Positions 17,624-26,137 of a DNA stretch of 64,000 bases are shown here, in pieces. Both the position numbers and the translations under genes were made by a program. Each line of letters begins with the position of its first letter. The stretch's first letter is position 1. The stretch lies in NCBI GenBank assembly GCA_017467585.1, contig JAFUSR010000003.1, positions 32,532 through 96,531 on the forward strand, given 5' to 3'. This stretch comes from Clostridia bacterium (GTDB lineage Bacteria > Bacillota > Clostridia > Christensenellales > UBA1242). The notes beneath the pieces are model-generated. The model saw nothing but the letters and a program-made list of their open reading frames with translations, did no database searches and was not told the DNA's origin.

Positions 17624-18130
17624 CTAGATTATTCTGCAAACAAGGCAGGCAATAACGCTGCCAACAAATGTGGCAAGCAGGCAAACGGGAATGGTGTAGC
17701 GCAGTTTCTTTATTTTTGTTGTTGAAAAATAGATTGCCACAATATAAAATGTGGTTTCTGAACAACTCATAATAACGCACGCACACTTAGAAACAAAACT
17801 ATCAACCCCAAAAGTGGAGAAAATTTCACTCAAATATGCCAAACTTCCCGAGCCCGAAAATGGGCGCAAGACCATAAACTCAGCAAGTTCGGCGGGCATT
17901 CCAAAAAATTGCAAAATTGGAGCAAACAACTTAGATAATTCTCCGGCGAGCCCACTCAGTTTAAACAGTTCAACCGCAACAAAAATTGCGCAGAGATAGG
18001 GAAAAGTATTGATGCAAAGATTAACGCTTTCTTTTGCGCCACCAGCAAAGGCTTCATAGGCGTTAATGTTTTTTGCATAGGCATAGATAAGAAGCACAAA
18101 CAAAAATATGGGAACAATATAGTTAGCCAT
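17624..18130 (-). CDS. spmB: spore maturation protein B
   Basis: 168-residue polytopic membrane protein of the nucleoside-recognition (Gate) domain family. The SpmB pattern is visible in FAGGAKESVNLCINTFPYLCAI, MVLRPFSGSGSLAYLSEIF and MSCSETTFYIVAIYF. SpmA and SpmB together are needed for spore core dehydration in B. subtilis. It overlaps spmA by eight bases, a translationally coupled pair. Confidence 0.93.
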   Translation of the reverse strand: MANYIVPIFLFVLLIYAYAKNINAYEAFAGGAKESVNLCINTFPYLCAIFVAVELFKLSGLAGELSKLFAPILQFFGMPAELAEFMVLRPFSGSGSLAYLSEIFSTFGVDSFVSKCACVIMSCSETTFYIVAIYFSTTKIKKLRYTIPVCLLATFVGSVIACLVCRII

Positions 18131-18722
18131 TTTTCTTTTTCCTAAATTTTATTTTTTTGTCAAAAAAGTTAAAGAGTTTCACAAACAAAACACCAACAAC
18201 TGTGCTGATAAGTCCGGCAACAATGCTCGGAATAATAATGGCCGAAGGATTTGTGCTTCCCGCCGACGAGAGCATTCCCACAATTGTTCCCGGAAAAAGT
18301 TGAAGGCTGGTGCAACAGAGCACAATTAGCATAATCATGGGATAGGTCGCCTTGCCGGTTTTGTTGTCTTTGTTCATAGCCTCAATTGCCTTAATTCCAA
18401 GAGGGGTGGCGGCCCCATTCATGCCCAAAATGTTGGCGCTCATGTTCATAGAAACATAGTTTCTGCTTTCGTCAGAAAGAGTGTTTTTGCCAAAGATAAG
18501 AGTAATTATTGGCGACAAAACTTTTTCTATCCACTTGCTTAATTTGGTTTGATGGAGTATATTGAATATGCCTGTCCAAATGGCATAGATGGCCATAAGT
18601 TCAAAGCAGAGTTTAACTGCCTTGTGACCAGCAGAAGAAAGGCCAAGCAAAACACCCATTGGGTTAGATATTGACAGGGCAACCAAACTAGACAGAATCA
18701 AAATTATCCAAAGTTTATTCAT
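18123..18722 (-). CDS. spmA: spore maturation protein A
   Basis: 199-residue membrane protein, partner of SpmB. It shows the SpmA text AGHKAVKLCFELMAIYAIWTGI and MNMSANILGMNGAATPLGIKAM-like (here GIKAIEAM). There is no obvious Shine-Dalgarno sequence before its ATG, which lies next to an AT-rich element shared with the divergent tatD gene. Its presence argues for a lineage with a spore programme. Confidence 0.93.
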   Translation of the reverse strand: MNKLWIILILSSLVALSISNPMGVLLGLSSAGHKAVKLCFELMAIYAIWTGIFNILHQTKLSKWIEKVLSPIITLIFGKNTLSDESRNYVSMNMSANILGMNGAATPLGIKAIEAMNKDNKTGKATYPMIMLIVLCCTSLQLFPGTIVGMLSSAGSTNPSAIIIPSIVAGLISTVVGVLFVKLFNFFDKKIKFRKKKNG

Positions 18723-18753
18723 CTATATAATTTATGAGGGAACAATAATCATT

Positions 18754-19512
18754 ATGATAGACGCACACGCACATTTGCTCAATGAAAAATTTAATGCCAG
18801 CGACATTATTTCTTCAATGAGGGACGACAGACTAGACAAAATTGTTAACATTGGCACAGATGTTGCCGACAGCAGACAGGGCATAGTTCTTGCAAAAAAC
18901 AACAAAAATGTTTTTTGCACAGTTGGAATTCACCCAGAATATGCTGACAACACCACTGACGCCGATGTTGCAATTATTGATGAGTTGGCTTCTAGCAAAA
19001 AAGTTGTTGCAATTGGAGAAATCGGCCTAGATTATCACTTTGGAGCAACTGAAGAACAAAAGCAAAAACAAAAAGAGCTCTTTGTTCGCCAAATAAAAAT
19101 TGCAAGTCGCCACAACCTTCCAATTGTCATTCACTGCAGAGACGCAGCCGATGACGTTCTTGAAATTTTAAAAGAACACAGGCATTTGCTCTTGCGTGTT
19201 GTTATGCACTGCTACAGTGAGGGTGGAGCATACATGCCAAAATTCCGCGAACTAGATTGTTATTTTAGTTTTACTGGAAACATAACATTTAAAAAGGTTG
19301 ATAGAACATTTTTGAAAGATATTCCACAAAACCGAATTATGGTCGAAACCGATGCTCCATGGCTAAGTCCTGAGCCACTTAGGGGAACAACTAACTATCC
19401 AAAAAATGTTTGGCTCACCGCCCAAAAAATTGCCGACACTCTTGAAATGTCTTTAGAAAAGTTCGACACACTTTCTTCAGACAACACAAAGACATTTTAT
19501 AACTTGCCATAA
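18754..19512 (+). CDS. tatD: TatD family hydrolase
   Basis: 252-residue metal-dependent TIM-barrel nuclease. It keeps the ligands seen in TatD: IDAHAHL at the N-terminus, AIGEIGLDYH (about residue 90), PIVIHCRDA, MHCYSEG and VETDAPWLSP. The usual role is 3'-5' DNA exonuclease or quality-control deoxyribonuclease. GAGGG lies upstream. It is a single-gene unit, divergent from spmA. Confidence 0.94.
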   Translation: MIDAHAHLLNEKFNASDIISSMRDDRLDKIVNIGTDVADSRQGIVLAKNNKNVFCTVGIHPEYADNTTDADVAIIDELASSKKVVAIGEIGLDYHFGATEEQKQKQKELFVRQIKIASRHNLPIVIHCRDAADDVLEILKEHRHLLLRVVMHCYSEGGAYMPKFRELDCYFSFTGNITFKKVDRTFLKDIPQNRIMVETDAPWLSPEPLRGTTNYPKNVWLTAQKIADTLEMSLEKFDTLSSDNTKTFYNLP

Positions 19513-19532
19513 CACAAGCAAAAAAATGCAAC

Positions 19533-19565
19533 AAAAAAACACGTCGATTCGGCGTGTTTTTTTGT
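19533..19565. terminator. bidirectional terminator between tatD and the dehydrogenase
   Basis: ACACGTCG / CGGCGTGT hairpin (one G-U pair) with A and T runs on both sides. Confidence 0.85.
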
Positions 19566-19566
19566 T

Positions 19567-20535
19567 TTAATTATATTTATAAAATCCTTCACCAGAAGCC
19601 TTTCCAAGTTTGCCAGCGTTTACATATTTATCTAACACACGAAGCATTCCATCAAAATTATATGGCATCATCATCTTTTTCAGAAGAGGGTCAAACAAGT
19701 TAGGAACTTTTTGATATTGCAAAACAATGTTTTTTGCAGTAACAAGACCAACAGTGTCTAAAATTTGAAATGGCCCGTGGGGTGCGCCTGTTCCAAGAGT
19801 CCATGCTTTGTCGATTGTTTCAGGATCTGCAACGCCATTAGCAACAAGGTCCATAGCACAGAGCAAAAATGGAACAAGCATTGAGTTTAACAGATATCCC
19901 GCTTTTTCTTCTCTAGCCTCTAGAGGTATCATTCTAATTGCGTCTGCAAATTTAACAACTCTGTCAAAATTGTCAGCGGCAGTTTTGTCGTGCCCCATAA
20001 TTTCTGCAATGTTGTTTTTCCAAATAACATTTGCAAAGTGCATGGCTAAAAACTTTTCTGGCCTGCCTGTTGCCTTTGCCATTTTAGAAGGCAAAATTGT
20101 TGAAGAGTTTGTAACAACAATGGTTTTGTCAGCAAGCAGTGGGGCAATTTGTTTATAAAATGCATTTTTAATGTCTAGGTTTTCTGTTATTGATTCAATA
20201 ACAAGGTCTGCATTGGCAAGCGCAATAGGTTGTTCATTAATTATTTTAATATTTTTTGCTGCCAAGTTAACCCTTTTTAAACATGCTTCTTTGTTAAAGC
20301 CCTTTGCGTCTGAAATTCCACGAGCCCAAGATGCGTCATTTGGCTTTTTGGGATTCATCTCGTCAATAGTCTTTTCATAAGATTTTTGCAAGTTTTTAAT
20401 TTTTTTCTTTACATCAGCTTCGGAATCTTCTTTTCTGATTAAAATTGTAACATCAAAACCACAATAGGCACTTTGAAAAGCAATTTGACTTCCGAGAATT
20501 CCACCGCCGCATACAACAATTTTTTTAAATTCCAT
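19567..20535 (-). CDS. 3-hydroxyacyl-CoA dehydrogenase family protein
   Basis: 322 residues. The NAD-binding Rossmann motif is at the start (KIVVCGGGILGSQIA) and the family text NSSTILPSKMAKATGRPEKFLAMHFANVIWKNN leads to the C-terminal domain (GYLLNSMLVPFL; GAPHGPFQILDTVGL). It is longer than the roughly 280-residue butyryl-CoA pathway enzymes because of an inserted stretch around residues 40-95. It stands alone, with no thiolase, crotonase or acyl-CoA genes nearby, so the substrate is open. It has its own minus-strand unit. Confidence 0.85.
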   Translation of the reverse strand: MEFKKIVVCGGGILGSQIAFQSAYCGFDVTILIRKEDSEADVKKKIKNLQKSYEKTIDEMNPKKPNDASWARGISDAKGFNKEACLKRVNLAAKNIKIINEQPIALANADLVIESITENLDIKNAFYKQIAPLLADKTIVVTNSSTILPSKMAKATGRPEKFLAMHFANVIWKNNIAEIMGHDKTAADNFDRVVKFADAIRMIPLEAREEKAGYLLNSMLVPFLLCAMDLVANGVADPETIDKAWTLGTGAPHGPFQILDTVGLVTAKNIVLQYQKVPNLFDPLLKKMMMPYNFDGMLRVLDKYVNAGKLGKASGEGFYKYN

Positions 20536-20624
20536 ATGATTTTCTCCGTTTAAATTTACATTTATATATTAAATTATTTTTTTAAAAAAGTCTATGAATT
20601 TGAGTGCGTTTTAATATTATTTGC

Positions 20625-20654
20625 TTGAAAAAGTGATTTTTTGTGTGCTACACT
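20625..20654 (+). promoter_or_regulatory. promoter for ksgA, probably giving a leaderless mRNA
   Basis: TTGAAA, 18-base spacer ending in TGTGC, TACACT. Six bases separate the -10 from the ksgA ATG at 20661. Confidence 0.6.
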
Positions 20655-20660
20655 AAATTT

Positions 20661-21461
20661 ATGAAAATTGAATTTAAGAAAAAATTTGGTCAAAACTTTT
20701 TGACCGACACAAACCTGCTTGCCGCAATTGCAAAAGACAGCGAAATTGACAGTCAAACAACAGTTGTTGAAGTTGGCCCTGGCGCTGGCGCACTCACACG
20801 CGAGCTTGCAAAAGTTTCTAAGTGTGTTTATGCGTTTGAAATTGACACCGATTTAAAAGAAATTTTAGATGAAAATTTAAAAGGATATAATAATGTAAAA
20901 GTTGTCTTTCGTGACTTTTTGAAGATGCCAAACGAAGACTTAAAAGCTGTTGCCGGAACGGGTTTTGCCGTTGTTGCAAACTTGCCATACTATATCACCA
21001 GTCCGCTAATCACCAAGTTTTTGACTTGTGGGCTAGAGCCAAAGAGTTTAACTGTTATGGTTCAAAAAGAGGTTGGAGAGCGAATTGTTGCAAAGCCTGC
21101 AACAAAAGATTATGGCGTTTTGTCGGTTATGGTTCAGCTTTGTGGAATTCCTGAAATAAAAAGGTTTGTCGGAAGGCAAATGTTCACGCCTGCACCAAAC
21201 GTAGATAGTTGCATTGTTCATTTGAGCTCTATTAAAACTCCAAAAAACTACGAAAGAATTGTTGAATTTGTTAAGGGATGTTTTGCTTCAAGACGAAAGA
21301 CACTTTCAAACAATTTGTCAAAAATGTTCGAAAAAGACGATGTTGCCGACGTTCTTGCTGAGGCAGAAATAGATCCAAGTGTCAGGGCAGAAACACTTTC
21401 TGCAAAAGAGTTTGAAAAGCTTTTTCAATTATTTGATAAAATCTGTCAAAATCGCTTATAA
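20661..21461 (+). CDS. ksgA: 16S rRNA dimethyladenosine transferase
   Basis: 266 residues. It dimethylates two adjacent adenines near the 16S rRNA 3' end during small-subunit assembly. The N-terminus KKKFGQNFLTD, the SAM-binding VVEVGPGAGALTREL and the catalytic NLPYYITSPLI are all present. The C-terminal domain includes FASRRKTLSNNL. I place the start at 20661 because family similarity begins there; an in-frame start six codons earlier would lie inside the -10 element. Confidence 0.96.
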   Translation: MKIEFKKKFGQNFLTDTNLLAAIAKDSEIDSQTTVVEVGPGAGALTRELAKVSKCVYAFEIDTDLKEILDENLKGYNNVKVVFRDFLKMPNEDLKAVAGTGFAVVANLPYYITSPLITKFLTCGLEPKSLTVMVQKEVGERIVAKPATKDYGVLSVMVQLCGIPEIKRFVGRQMFTPAPNVDSCIVHLSSIKTPKNYERIVEFVKGCFASRRKTLSNNLSKMFEKDDVADVLAEAEIDPSVRAETLSAKEFEKLFQLFDKICQNRL

Positions 21462-21498
21462 ACTTAATTTAAAACGCAAAAGATAAAAATTTAAACTT

Positions 21499-21507
21499 TG
21501 ATATATT
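21499..21507 (+). promoter_or_regulatory. extended -10 promoter for the 21515 gene
   Basis: TGATATATT fits an extended -10 with no good -35 seen. The ATG follows after seven bases, so the transcript would be leaderless. Confidence 0.4.
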
Positions 21508-21514
21508 ATGCCAT

Positions 21515-22204
21515 ATGGAATATCAAAGTTTTTTTATGATTTTAAAAGAATATAAAGTTGAAGGTGGAAAGTTTTTAAGCATAAATCCACTTTCTGCAAA
21601 GGGCTATGTTATGGTCAAAAAAGAAGGAACAAACTATTTTTTGGTTGTGCAACTTCAGACTGCAGCAAAAACAGCGTTTGCTGTTTGTGGTGAACACATA
21701 ACAAAAATAGAACTCTCAGGTTCGACCACAAAAGTGGGGCTAGACTATGAGGTTGACATTTCAAAATTAGTGATAATTGTGCCAGAATTATCGCTGTTTG
21801 CAACCAAAACCAACACAGACAATTGTGACAGGGCAATAAAGATGATAAATTCTAACACAAGTTCGCAAAAGACCATGTTTCAAAAAGTGTTTGGCGAGGT
21901 ATATGATACTTATTTTTATGACACAATAAAGCAAAAACTCTCAAAACTTTTCGAACTCGGAACACGTGCTTCAGAGTTTGAAATTTTTGGAGGAAAGTGG
22001 GTTAAAATTTGTTATAAAGGTCAACAAAAAATATTTGGGGTAATATTTAAAAACCATTTTGCTTATGCTGTTGCAGTGGGCGAAGAGAGTGACGAATTTT
22101 CTCAAGAAAATGGCTATGTTGTTGGTGGCAAGACTTATAACATTGTGTTTATGAGTGCCGCCGATGGCAAAAACATGGGTAAAATTGATAGTAATTTGTG
22201 TTAA
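21515..22204 (+). CDS. hypothetical protein
   Basis: 229 residues, soluble, no signal peptide or membrane segment. It begins MEYQSFFMILKEYKVEGGKF. It contains beta-rich text (GYVMVKKEGTNYFLVVQL; KVGLDYEVDISKLVIIVPEL) and an aromatic middle (VYDTYFYDTIKQKLSKLF). No Shine-Dalgarno sequence precedes the ATG, which sits seven bases after the -10. I do not recognise the family. Confidence 0.65.
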   Translation: MEYQSFFMILKEYKVEGGKFLSINPLSAKGYVMVKKEGTNYFLVVQLQTAAKTAFAVCGEHITKIELSGSTTKVGLDYEVDISKLVIIVPELSLFATKTNTDNCDRAIKMINSNTSSQKTMFQKVFGEVYDTYFYDTIKQKLSKLFELGTRASEFEIFGGKWVKICYKGQQKIFGVIFKNHFAYAVAVGEESDEFSQENGYVVGGKTYNIVFMSAADGKNMGKIDSNLC

Positions 22205-22207
22205 CTG

Positions 22208-22237
22208 TTGACAAAATCGAAGACGATATTGTATATT
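22208..22237 (+). promoter_or_regulatory. promoter for the 22282 lipoprotein
   Basis: TTGACA, 18-base spacer, TATATT. Confidence 0.65.
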
Positions 22238-22281
22238 ATTATTTGTTAAAATAATATTAAAAGCATAAATAGGAAACATTC

Positions 22282-23772
22282 ATGAAAAAATTTTTACTTA
22301 GCATATTTAGCATTTGCCTTTGCGCAGTTTGTGCGTTTGGTCTTGTTGCGTGCGGTCAAAAGCCAGCAAGCGCAACTTCAACCGACACCACAAAAGTTGT
22401 AGCAAACGGCGGAATTTCAACAATCTACAACGGAGAACTTTATTTCACAAACGGAACTGCCGAAAACAATGGCACTCACAATGGGGGAACCCTTGGAAGT
22501 GTCTATAAAGTTGCCATTTCAGAAGACGGCACAATTGCGTCAGACGCCAAATACACAAAAGTTGTTGACGCACTTGTCGGTCAAAAAAATGGTTCAATCT
22601 TTATCTTTGGTGACTATCTTTACTACACAGCTCCAAGCACTGGCAAAAACAAAAATGGCGAAGTTCAATATAACCGCACAAAGTTTTTGAGAAAAGACCT
22701 TGTTAATGGTGGCACGCAAGAACTTTATGCAACAGCACTTAGCGATTCTAGCGAAACAATTTCTTACGCTTATTATAAGTTTGGAACAGATAATTCTCGT
22801 TTGGCACTTGTTGTATATGAAAAAACAAGTGCAACACTTAAGAGCTTTGAAATTACAACTGGAGCAAGTTTGCTATTCTCTAAATCAAATGTAACATCAG
22901 CTGTTATGAGTGAAAAATATGGCGTTTCTGAAACAGATTCAGCTGAAAGATATATTTTCTATACTATGGCTGCTGAAGAAAATGCTCTTGACACAAACAC
23001 AAACAGAGTGTTTAGAATAGACGCAGAAGGCTTAAGAAATGATGTTATCAGTGATTCTGCAAGTTTGAGTTTGCTTGCAATTCGAGGCCAAAAATTGCTC
23101 TTAACCGCAACATTTGACAGTGCAACATATGTTTATGCTTATCCAGTTACTGCAACCACAACAAAAGCAGATATTCAAGTTGCTGATGCAAACAACAGCA
23201 AAAACCCAAACCCACTTGCATATAAATATTTAATTAGTTACAAAACCTACGAAGATGTTATCTTTGTGGAAGATGGTGATAACATTTCACTTTTGTTCTT
23301 AGACGGAACCAACATTAGATATATCACTTACGCAAACGGAACACTTCAAAAAGATATTGTTATTTATAGCTTTGCTTCAACGCCAACCGCTGAATTCGTT
23401 GGCCTATACACAGAAGATGGTGTAGATGGCAACACATATTTGACTTATCTTCAAACAGAGAGCAGCAAGAACTATTTGTATCGTCTTCGTGTTAACTTTG
23501 CAGACCAAGCAGAAGTTGACGCTGAAAGACCAGAACCAACAAAACTTTCAACAACTTCTTTTGAACTTGCATCAAACTTGCTTGCACCAGAACTTGTTGG
23601 AGATTATGTTTATGCCTTTGCTAAAGATGACGACAGCAACACACTTATGTATCGCGCAAATATTTACACACCAAAAGAACTCAACGATAAAAAGCCTGCA
23701 GAAGAACAAGAAACCGACGAAAGCAAGCTTAAAATAACAACCGCCGAACTTGTTGGTGGAACAAAAATTTAA
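22282..23772 (+). CDS. secreted lipoprotein of unknown function
   Basis: 496 residues. A signal peptide (MKKFLLSIFSICLCAVCAF) ends in the lipobox GLVAC, so the protein is lipid-anchored outside the cell. The mature part is beta-rich with repeated short strands such as GELYFTNGTAE, GDYLYYTAPS and GDYVYAFAKDD. These resemble the DUF5050/beta-propeller type of surface protein but are not diagnostic. AGGAAA lies upstream. It is a single-gene unit with its own promoter and terminator. Confidence 0.75.
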   Translation: MKKFLLSIFSICLCAVCAFGLVACGQKPASATSTDTTKVVANGGISTIYNGELYFTNGTAENNGTHNGGTLGSVYKVAISEDGTIASDAKYTKVVDALVGQKNGSIFIFGDYLYYTAPSTGKNKNGEVQYNRTKFLRKDLVNGGTQELYATALSDSSETISYAYYKFGTDNSRLALVVYEKTSATLKSFEITTGASLLFSKSNVTSAVMSEKYGVSETDSAERYIFYTMAAEENALDTNTNRVFRIDAEGLRNDVISDSASLSLLAIRGQKLLLTATFDSATYVYAYPVTATTTKADIQVADANNSKNPNPLAYKYLISYKTYEDVIFVEDGDNISLLFLDGTNIRYITYANGTLQKDIVIYSFASTPTAEFVGLYTEDGVDGNTYLTYLQTESSKNYLYRLRVNFADQAEVDAERPEPTKLSTTSFELASNLLAPELVGDYVYAFAKDDDSNTLMYRANIYTPKELNDKKPAEEQETDESKLKITTAELVGGTKI

Positions 23773-23777
23773 AAATA

Positions 23778-23809
23778 AAAAACCATGCGAATTGCATGGT
23801 TTTTTTTGA
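23778..23809. terminator. bidirectional terminator
   Basis: AAACCATGC / GCATGGTTT hairpin with flanking A and T runs, between the lipoprotein and the DUF4364 gene. Confidence 0.88.
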
Positions 23810-23818
23810 TTGGTTTTT

Positions 23819-24346
23819 TTAGTCTATCAAAATGTCATAAATGCTGGCGTAAACCTCGCTTGCTTTTTCTTCCCAGCGCTTGTTAATTTGCTTGGCAACA
23901 GCGCGGTTTGCAACATTTAGTTTTAGTTCAAGTTTAGAGCCAAGAGGGTCTACAATTTTAACAACAACGGTGTAGGTTCCGTCGGCATTTTTGTAATAGT
24001 CTTTGTCATATTCTTGACGGCGGCGATAGTTGAGTCTGTTTTCTTTGATAAACGCCAAAATTTCTTCTCTTAAGCTGGTTGGAATTTTAGTGAAGAAATA
24101 GCTTAGGCAAGACCTGCCATCGGCGGTTATAGAATAATATTTTTCCTTTTCGTTTCCAGTTTCAAGAACAAATCCGGTTTCAATGAGGTCTGCCAAAACT
24201 TCTTTGCAGGTGATATAACTTATCCAGTTTCTATCTTCTCTGCAACAGATGTCGATTATAGACTTTTCTGTAAGCGGAATTTCCATGTTGTCGAATATGT
24301 AAAGCAAAACAAGTTTGCTAATGGTTGTGTTGTTAGATGTGTCCAT
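23819..24346 (-). CDS. DUF4364 family protein
   Basis: 175 residues. The N-terminal half looks like a winged helix: ISKLVLLYIFDNMEIPLTEKSI, then a second helix pair and YYSITADGRSCLSYF as the wing. This matches DUF4364, a family of Firmicutes proteins presumed to be transcriptional regulators. The C-terminal half is a beta-rich domain of unknown role. The ATG at 24346 has AAAGGAG upstream; a TTG one codon earlier is rejected. Confidence 0.8.
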   Translation of the reverse strand: MDTSNNTTISKLVLLYIFDNMEIPLTEKSIIDICCREDRNWISYITCKEVLADLIETGFVLETGNEKEKYYSITADGRSCLSYFFTKIPTSLREEILAFIKENRLNYRRRQEYDKDYYKNADGTYTVVVKIVDPLGSKLELKLNVANRAVAKQINKRWEEKASEVYASIYDILID

Positions 24347-24466
24347 CAAAAAGCTCCTTTTTGTTTACATTTTTAAGTATATCATATAAACACATAAAAG
24401 TGAATAATTTTATGGCATAATTTGTCTTAATTTTTGCAAAAAACGAAAAACAATAGGCTGTTTTTG

Positions 24467-24496
24467 TTTGCGACTTTAGTGGCCATGTGCTAAAAT
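24467..24496 (+). promoter_or_regulatory. promoter for the 24519 gene
   Basis: TTTGCG, 18-base spacer ending in TGTGC, TAAAAT; the -35 is weak and the extended -10 strong. Confidence 0.5.
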
Positions 24497-24518
24497 TATT
24501 GCATAGGAGAATCCCTAT

Positions 24519-25226
24519 ATGTACGCAAAAGAAGATATAGAAGAATTTATTGTTGCATGCGACAATATGATTAACAGCAAATTTATTTTGGTAGACAAGC
24601 GCATAGGTGAGGTGCTAAAGTCTGTTGCAACAACAAAACCTGTCTATAATGCAATTGCTGAAAACATGATTAATTTTAATTTTAATGGTGCGTGGACGGC
24701 AGCAACAAGCAAAAATGGCGAGATTTATGTTCCAGAAGACAAATTAATTGGCTTCGTTTTTTGCATGCTTAAGGCAATAAACGATGGCAAAATTAACATA
24801 AATGAGCTTCTTGTTAAACACTTTCCATCTGGAGACGAAAAGAGAAGCAGTTATGCCATTTTTTGCGAAACAACAATTTTGCCTTTCAAACAGCAACTGA
24901 TAGAAAAATTATGTTCAGAACAAAAGCTTGCAAAACCTGAAAAGAAATCAGAACAAAAAACAGAAAACTTAGACCTGCAAATATCAGAAAGACTTTTGTT
25001 TTTAGCTAAGGACGCAAAAACTTATGCGGCCGGACTAAGAAGAATAAAGGCATGCCCAATAACAAAACAAGAATATTTAGACCTTTTGAATTTGCTAATT
25101 TTGGCAATTGACAGTGGAGACCACAAATATATTAAAGTTTTAACACAAACATTAATTGCTTTATCTGGCAAAGACAAAGAATTAAAGCAGAGACTTGGCG
25201 GAATAATTGAATTGATAAAGGAGTAG
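24519..25226 (+). CDS. hypothetical protein
   Basis: 235 residues, soluble and mostly helical. It begins YAKEDIEEFIVACDNMINSK and has a Lys/Glu-rich linker (KPEKKSEQKTE, about residue 145) separating two helical halves. AGGAG lies upstream of the ATG. The next gene follows after four bases, so they form a two-gene operon. No family recognised. Confidence 0.65.
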   Translation: MYAKEDIEEFIVACDNMINSKFILVDKRIGEVLKSVATTKPVYNAIAENMINFNFNGAWTAATSKNGEIYVPEDKLIGFVFCMLKAINDGKININELLVKHFPSGDEKRSSYAIFCETTILPFKQQLIEKLCSEQKLAKPEKKSEQKTENLDLQISERLLFLAKDAKTYAAGLRRIKACPITKQEYLDLLNLLILAIDSGDHKYIKVLTQTLIALSGKDKELKQRLGGIIELIKE

Positions 25227-25230
25227 GCAT

Positions 25231-25593
25231 ATGGCAGATTTAGACTTTGCTGAAAAAATACGCGAACTCGACAAGCAATATGATTTTGTCAACGAGTGCT
25301 GGGGAAAAGAAGTTGCCGATTTGATTGGCACGGGAATTGACGTCAACTCTAAAAAGTATGAAAAAGAATTGAAGAAAATCAACAAAAAATATGCCGATTT
25401 AGCTTCAGACATTTTGCTGATTCGAGATGAATATTATGAAAAGCTGGTTAAGCAACGAACAGAAGAAATGGAGCAAGAATTTCAAGAGCCAGAGGAAAAA
25501 AAGAAAAAGAAGGGCGAACTGGACGAAAACGGCAGACCAATCGGAAAAAAATGGGTTAATGGCGAGTGGGTTGATGTTGATATTAAAGATTAA
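25231..25593 (+). CDS. small charged hypothetical protein
   Basis: 120 residues: an N-terminal helical part with KKYEKELKKINKKYADLASD, a strongly charged middle (EEKKKKKGELDENG) and a C-terminal GKKWVNGEWVDVDI. It has no membrane segment. It has a good ribosome binding site (AAGGAG) inside the end of the upstream gene. No family recognised. Confidence 0.6.
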   Translation: MADLDFAEKIRELDKQYDFVNECWGKEVADLIGTGIDVNSKKYEKELKKINKKYADLASDILLIRDEYYEKLVKQRTEEMEQEFQEPEEKKKKKGELDENGRPIGKKWVNGEWVDVDIKD

Positions 25594-25601
25594 AATAATG
25601 C

Positions 25602-25630
25602 TTGCAAAAACCAAATAGTTGTGTTACAAT
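25602..25630 (+). promoter_or_regulatory. promoter for tRNA-Glu
   Basis: TTGCAA, 17-base spacer ending in TGTGT, TACAAT; the tRNA begins about 18 bases downstream. Confidence 0.65.
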
Positions 25631-25647
25631 ATGCAAGCATGGTTCAT

Positions 25648-25722
25648 GGCACCATAGTCTAGCGGCTAGGACATTCGCCTCTCACGTGAAAGACCGGAGT
25701 TCGATTCTCCGTGGTGCTACCA
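25648..25722 (+). tRNA. tRNA-Glu (anticodon CUC)
   Basis: A 75-base cloverleaf. The acceptor arm GGCACCA pairs with TGGTGCT (G-U at the first pair), the D-arm is AGTCTAGCGGCTAGGAC, and the anticodon stem TTCGC/GTGAA holds loop CTCTCAC, giving anticodon CUC. The T-arm is CGGAGTTCGATTCTCCG, and CCA is encoded. It reads GAG codons. Confidence 0.93.
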
Positions 25723-25819
25723 AAACAAAAAAGGCCCTTGCGGTCTTTTTTTGTTTTGAAAGAACTAGGCAAGAGAACCAAACTGGAGCGCAGAGACGAG
25801 TTCGTTCAGCCGAGGCACG
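25704..25819 (+). repeat. direct repeat copy 1, including the tRNA-Glu 3' end
   Basis: A 116-base unit running from inside the T-arm of tRNA-Glu, through CCA and the hairpin terminator, to CAGCCGAGGCACG. It matches copy 2 at 25856-25970 except for one T-run length difference and about three substitutions; the period is 152 bases. Confidence 0.9.
25726..25753 (+). terminator. tRNA-Glu terminator, copy 1
   Basis: AAAAGGCC / GGTCTTTT hairpin (one G-U pair) with a T run, directly after the encoded CCA. Confidence 0.75.
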
Positions 25820-25839
25820 GCATGTGCCGAACGCCACGC
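25805..25839 (+). repeat. interspersed hairpin repeat, copy 1
   Basis: TTCAGCCGAGG, a hairpin GGCAC-ggcat-GTGCC, then GAACGCCACG. Related copies with different stem bases occur at 37865 (plus) and 38161 (minus), and the start of one at 25955. Confidence 0.65.
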
Positions 25840-25855
25840 AGTGCAAAGCACAAGT

Positions 25856-25970
25856 ATTCTCCGTGGTGCTACCAAAACAAAAAAGGCCCTTGCGGTCTTT
25901 TTTGTTTTGAAAGAACTAGGTAAGAGAACCAAACTGGAGCGTAGAGACGAGTTCGCTCAGCCGAGGCACG
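25856..25970 (+). repeat. direct repeat copy 2, with a pseudo 3' tRNA end
   Basis: A second copy of the 25704-25819 unit: the last 19 bases of tRNA-Glu (ATTCTCCGTGGTGCTACCA), the terminator hairpin and the downstream arm. No D-arm or anticodon arm precedes it, so it is not a tRNA gene. Confidence 0.9.
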
Positions 25971-26095
25971 CAAACCGGACTTCACACGTTAATGCTAAAA
26001 TGTATAAAAATGGAATTTTTTAGTCAATTTTTACAAAGCCGTTAATTAAATTAACAAAAAAAATAAAAATTTTGCCAAAACTTTTAGTAAACTTA

Positions 26096-26124
26096 TTGAC
26101 AAATTAACATTATGGTTATATATT
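26096..26124 (+). promoter_or_regulatory. promoter for the csoR-comEC unit
   Basis: TTGACA, 17-base spacer, TATATT. Confidence 0.75.
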
Positions 26125-26137
26125 ATATGCAATGGGA

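Noticed and set aside
25602..26023. Several overlapping plus-strand open frames around tRNA-Glu
   Set aside because: They run through the tRNA, its terminator and the direct repeats, and translate the same repeat text twice.
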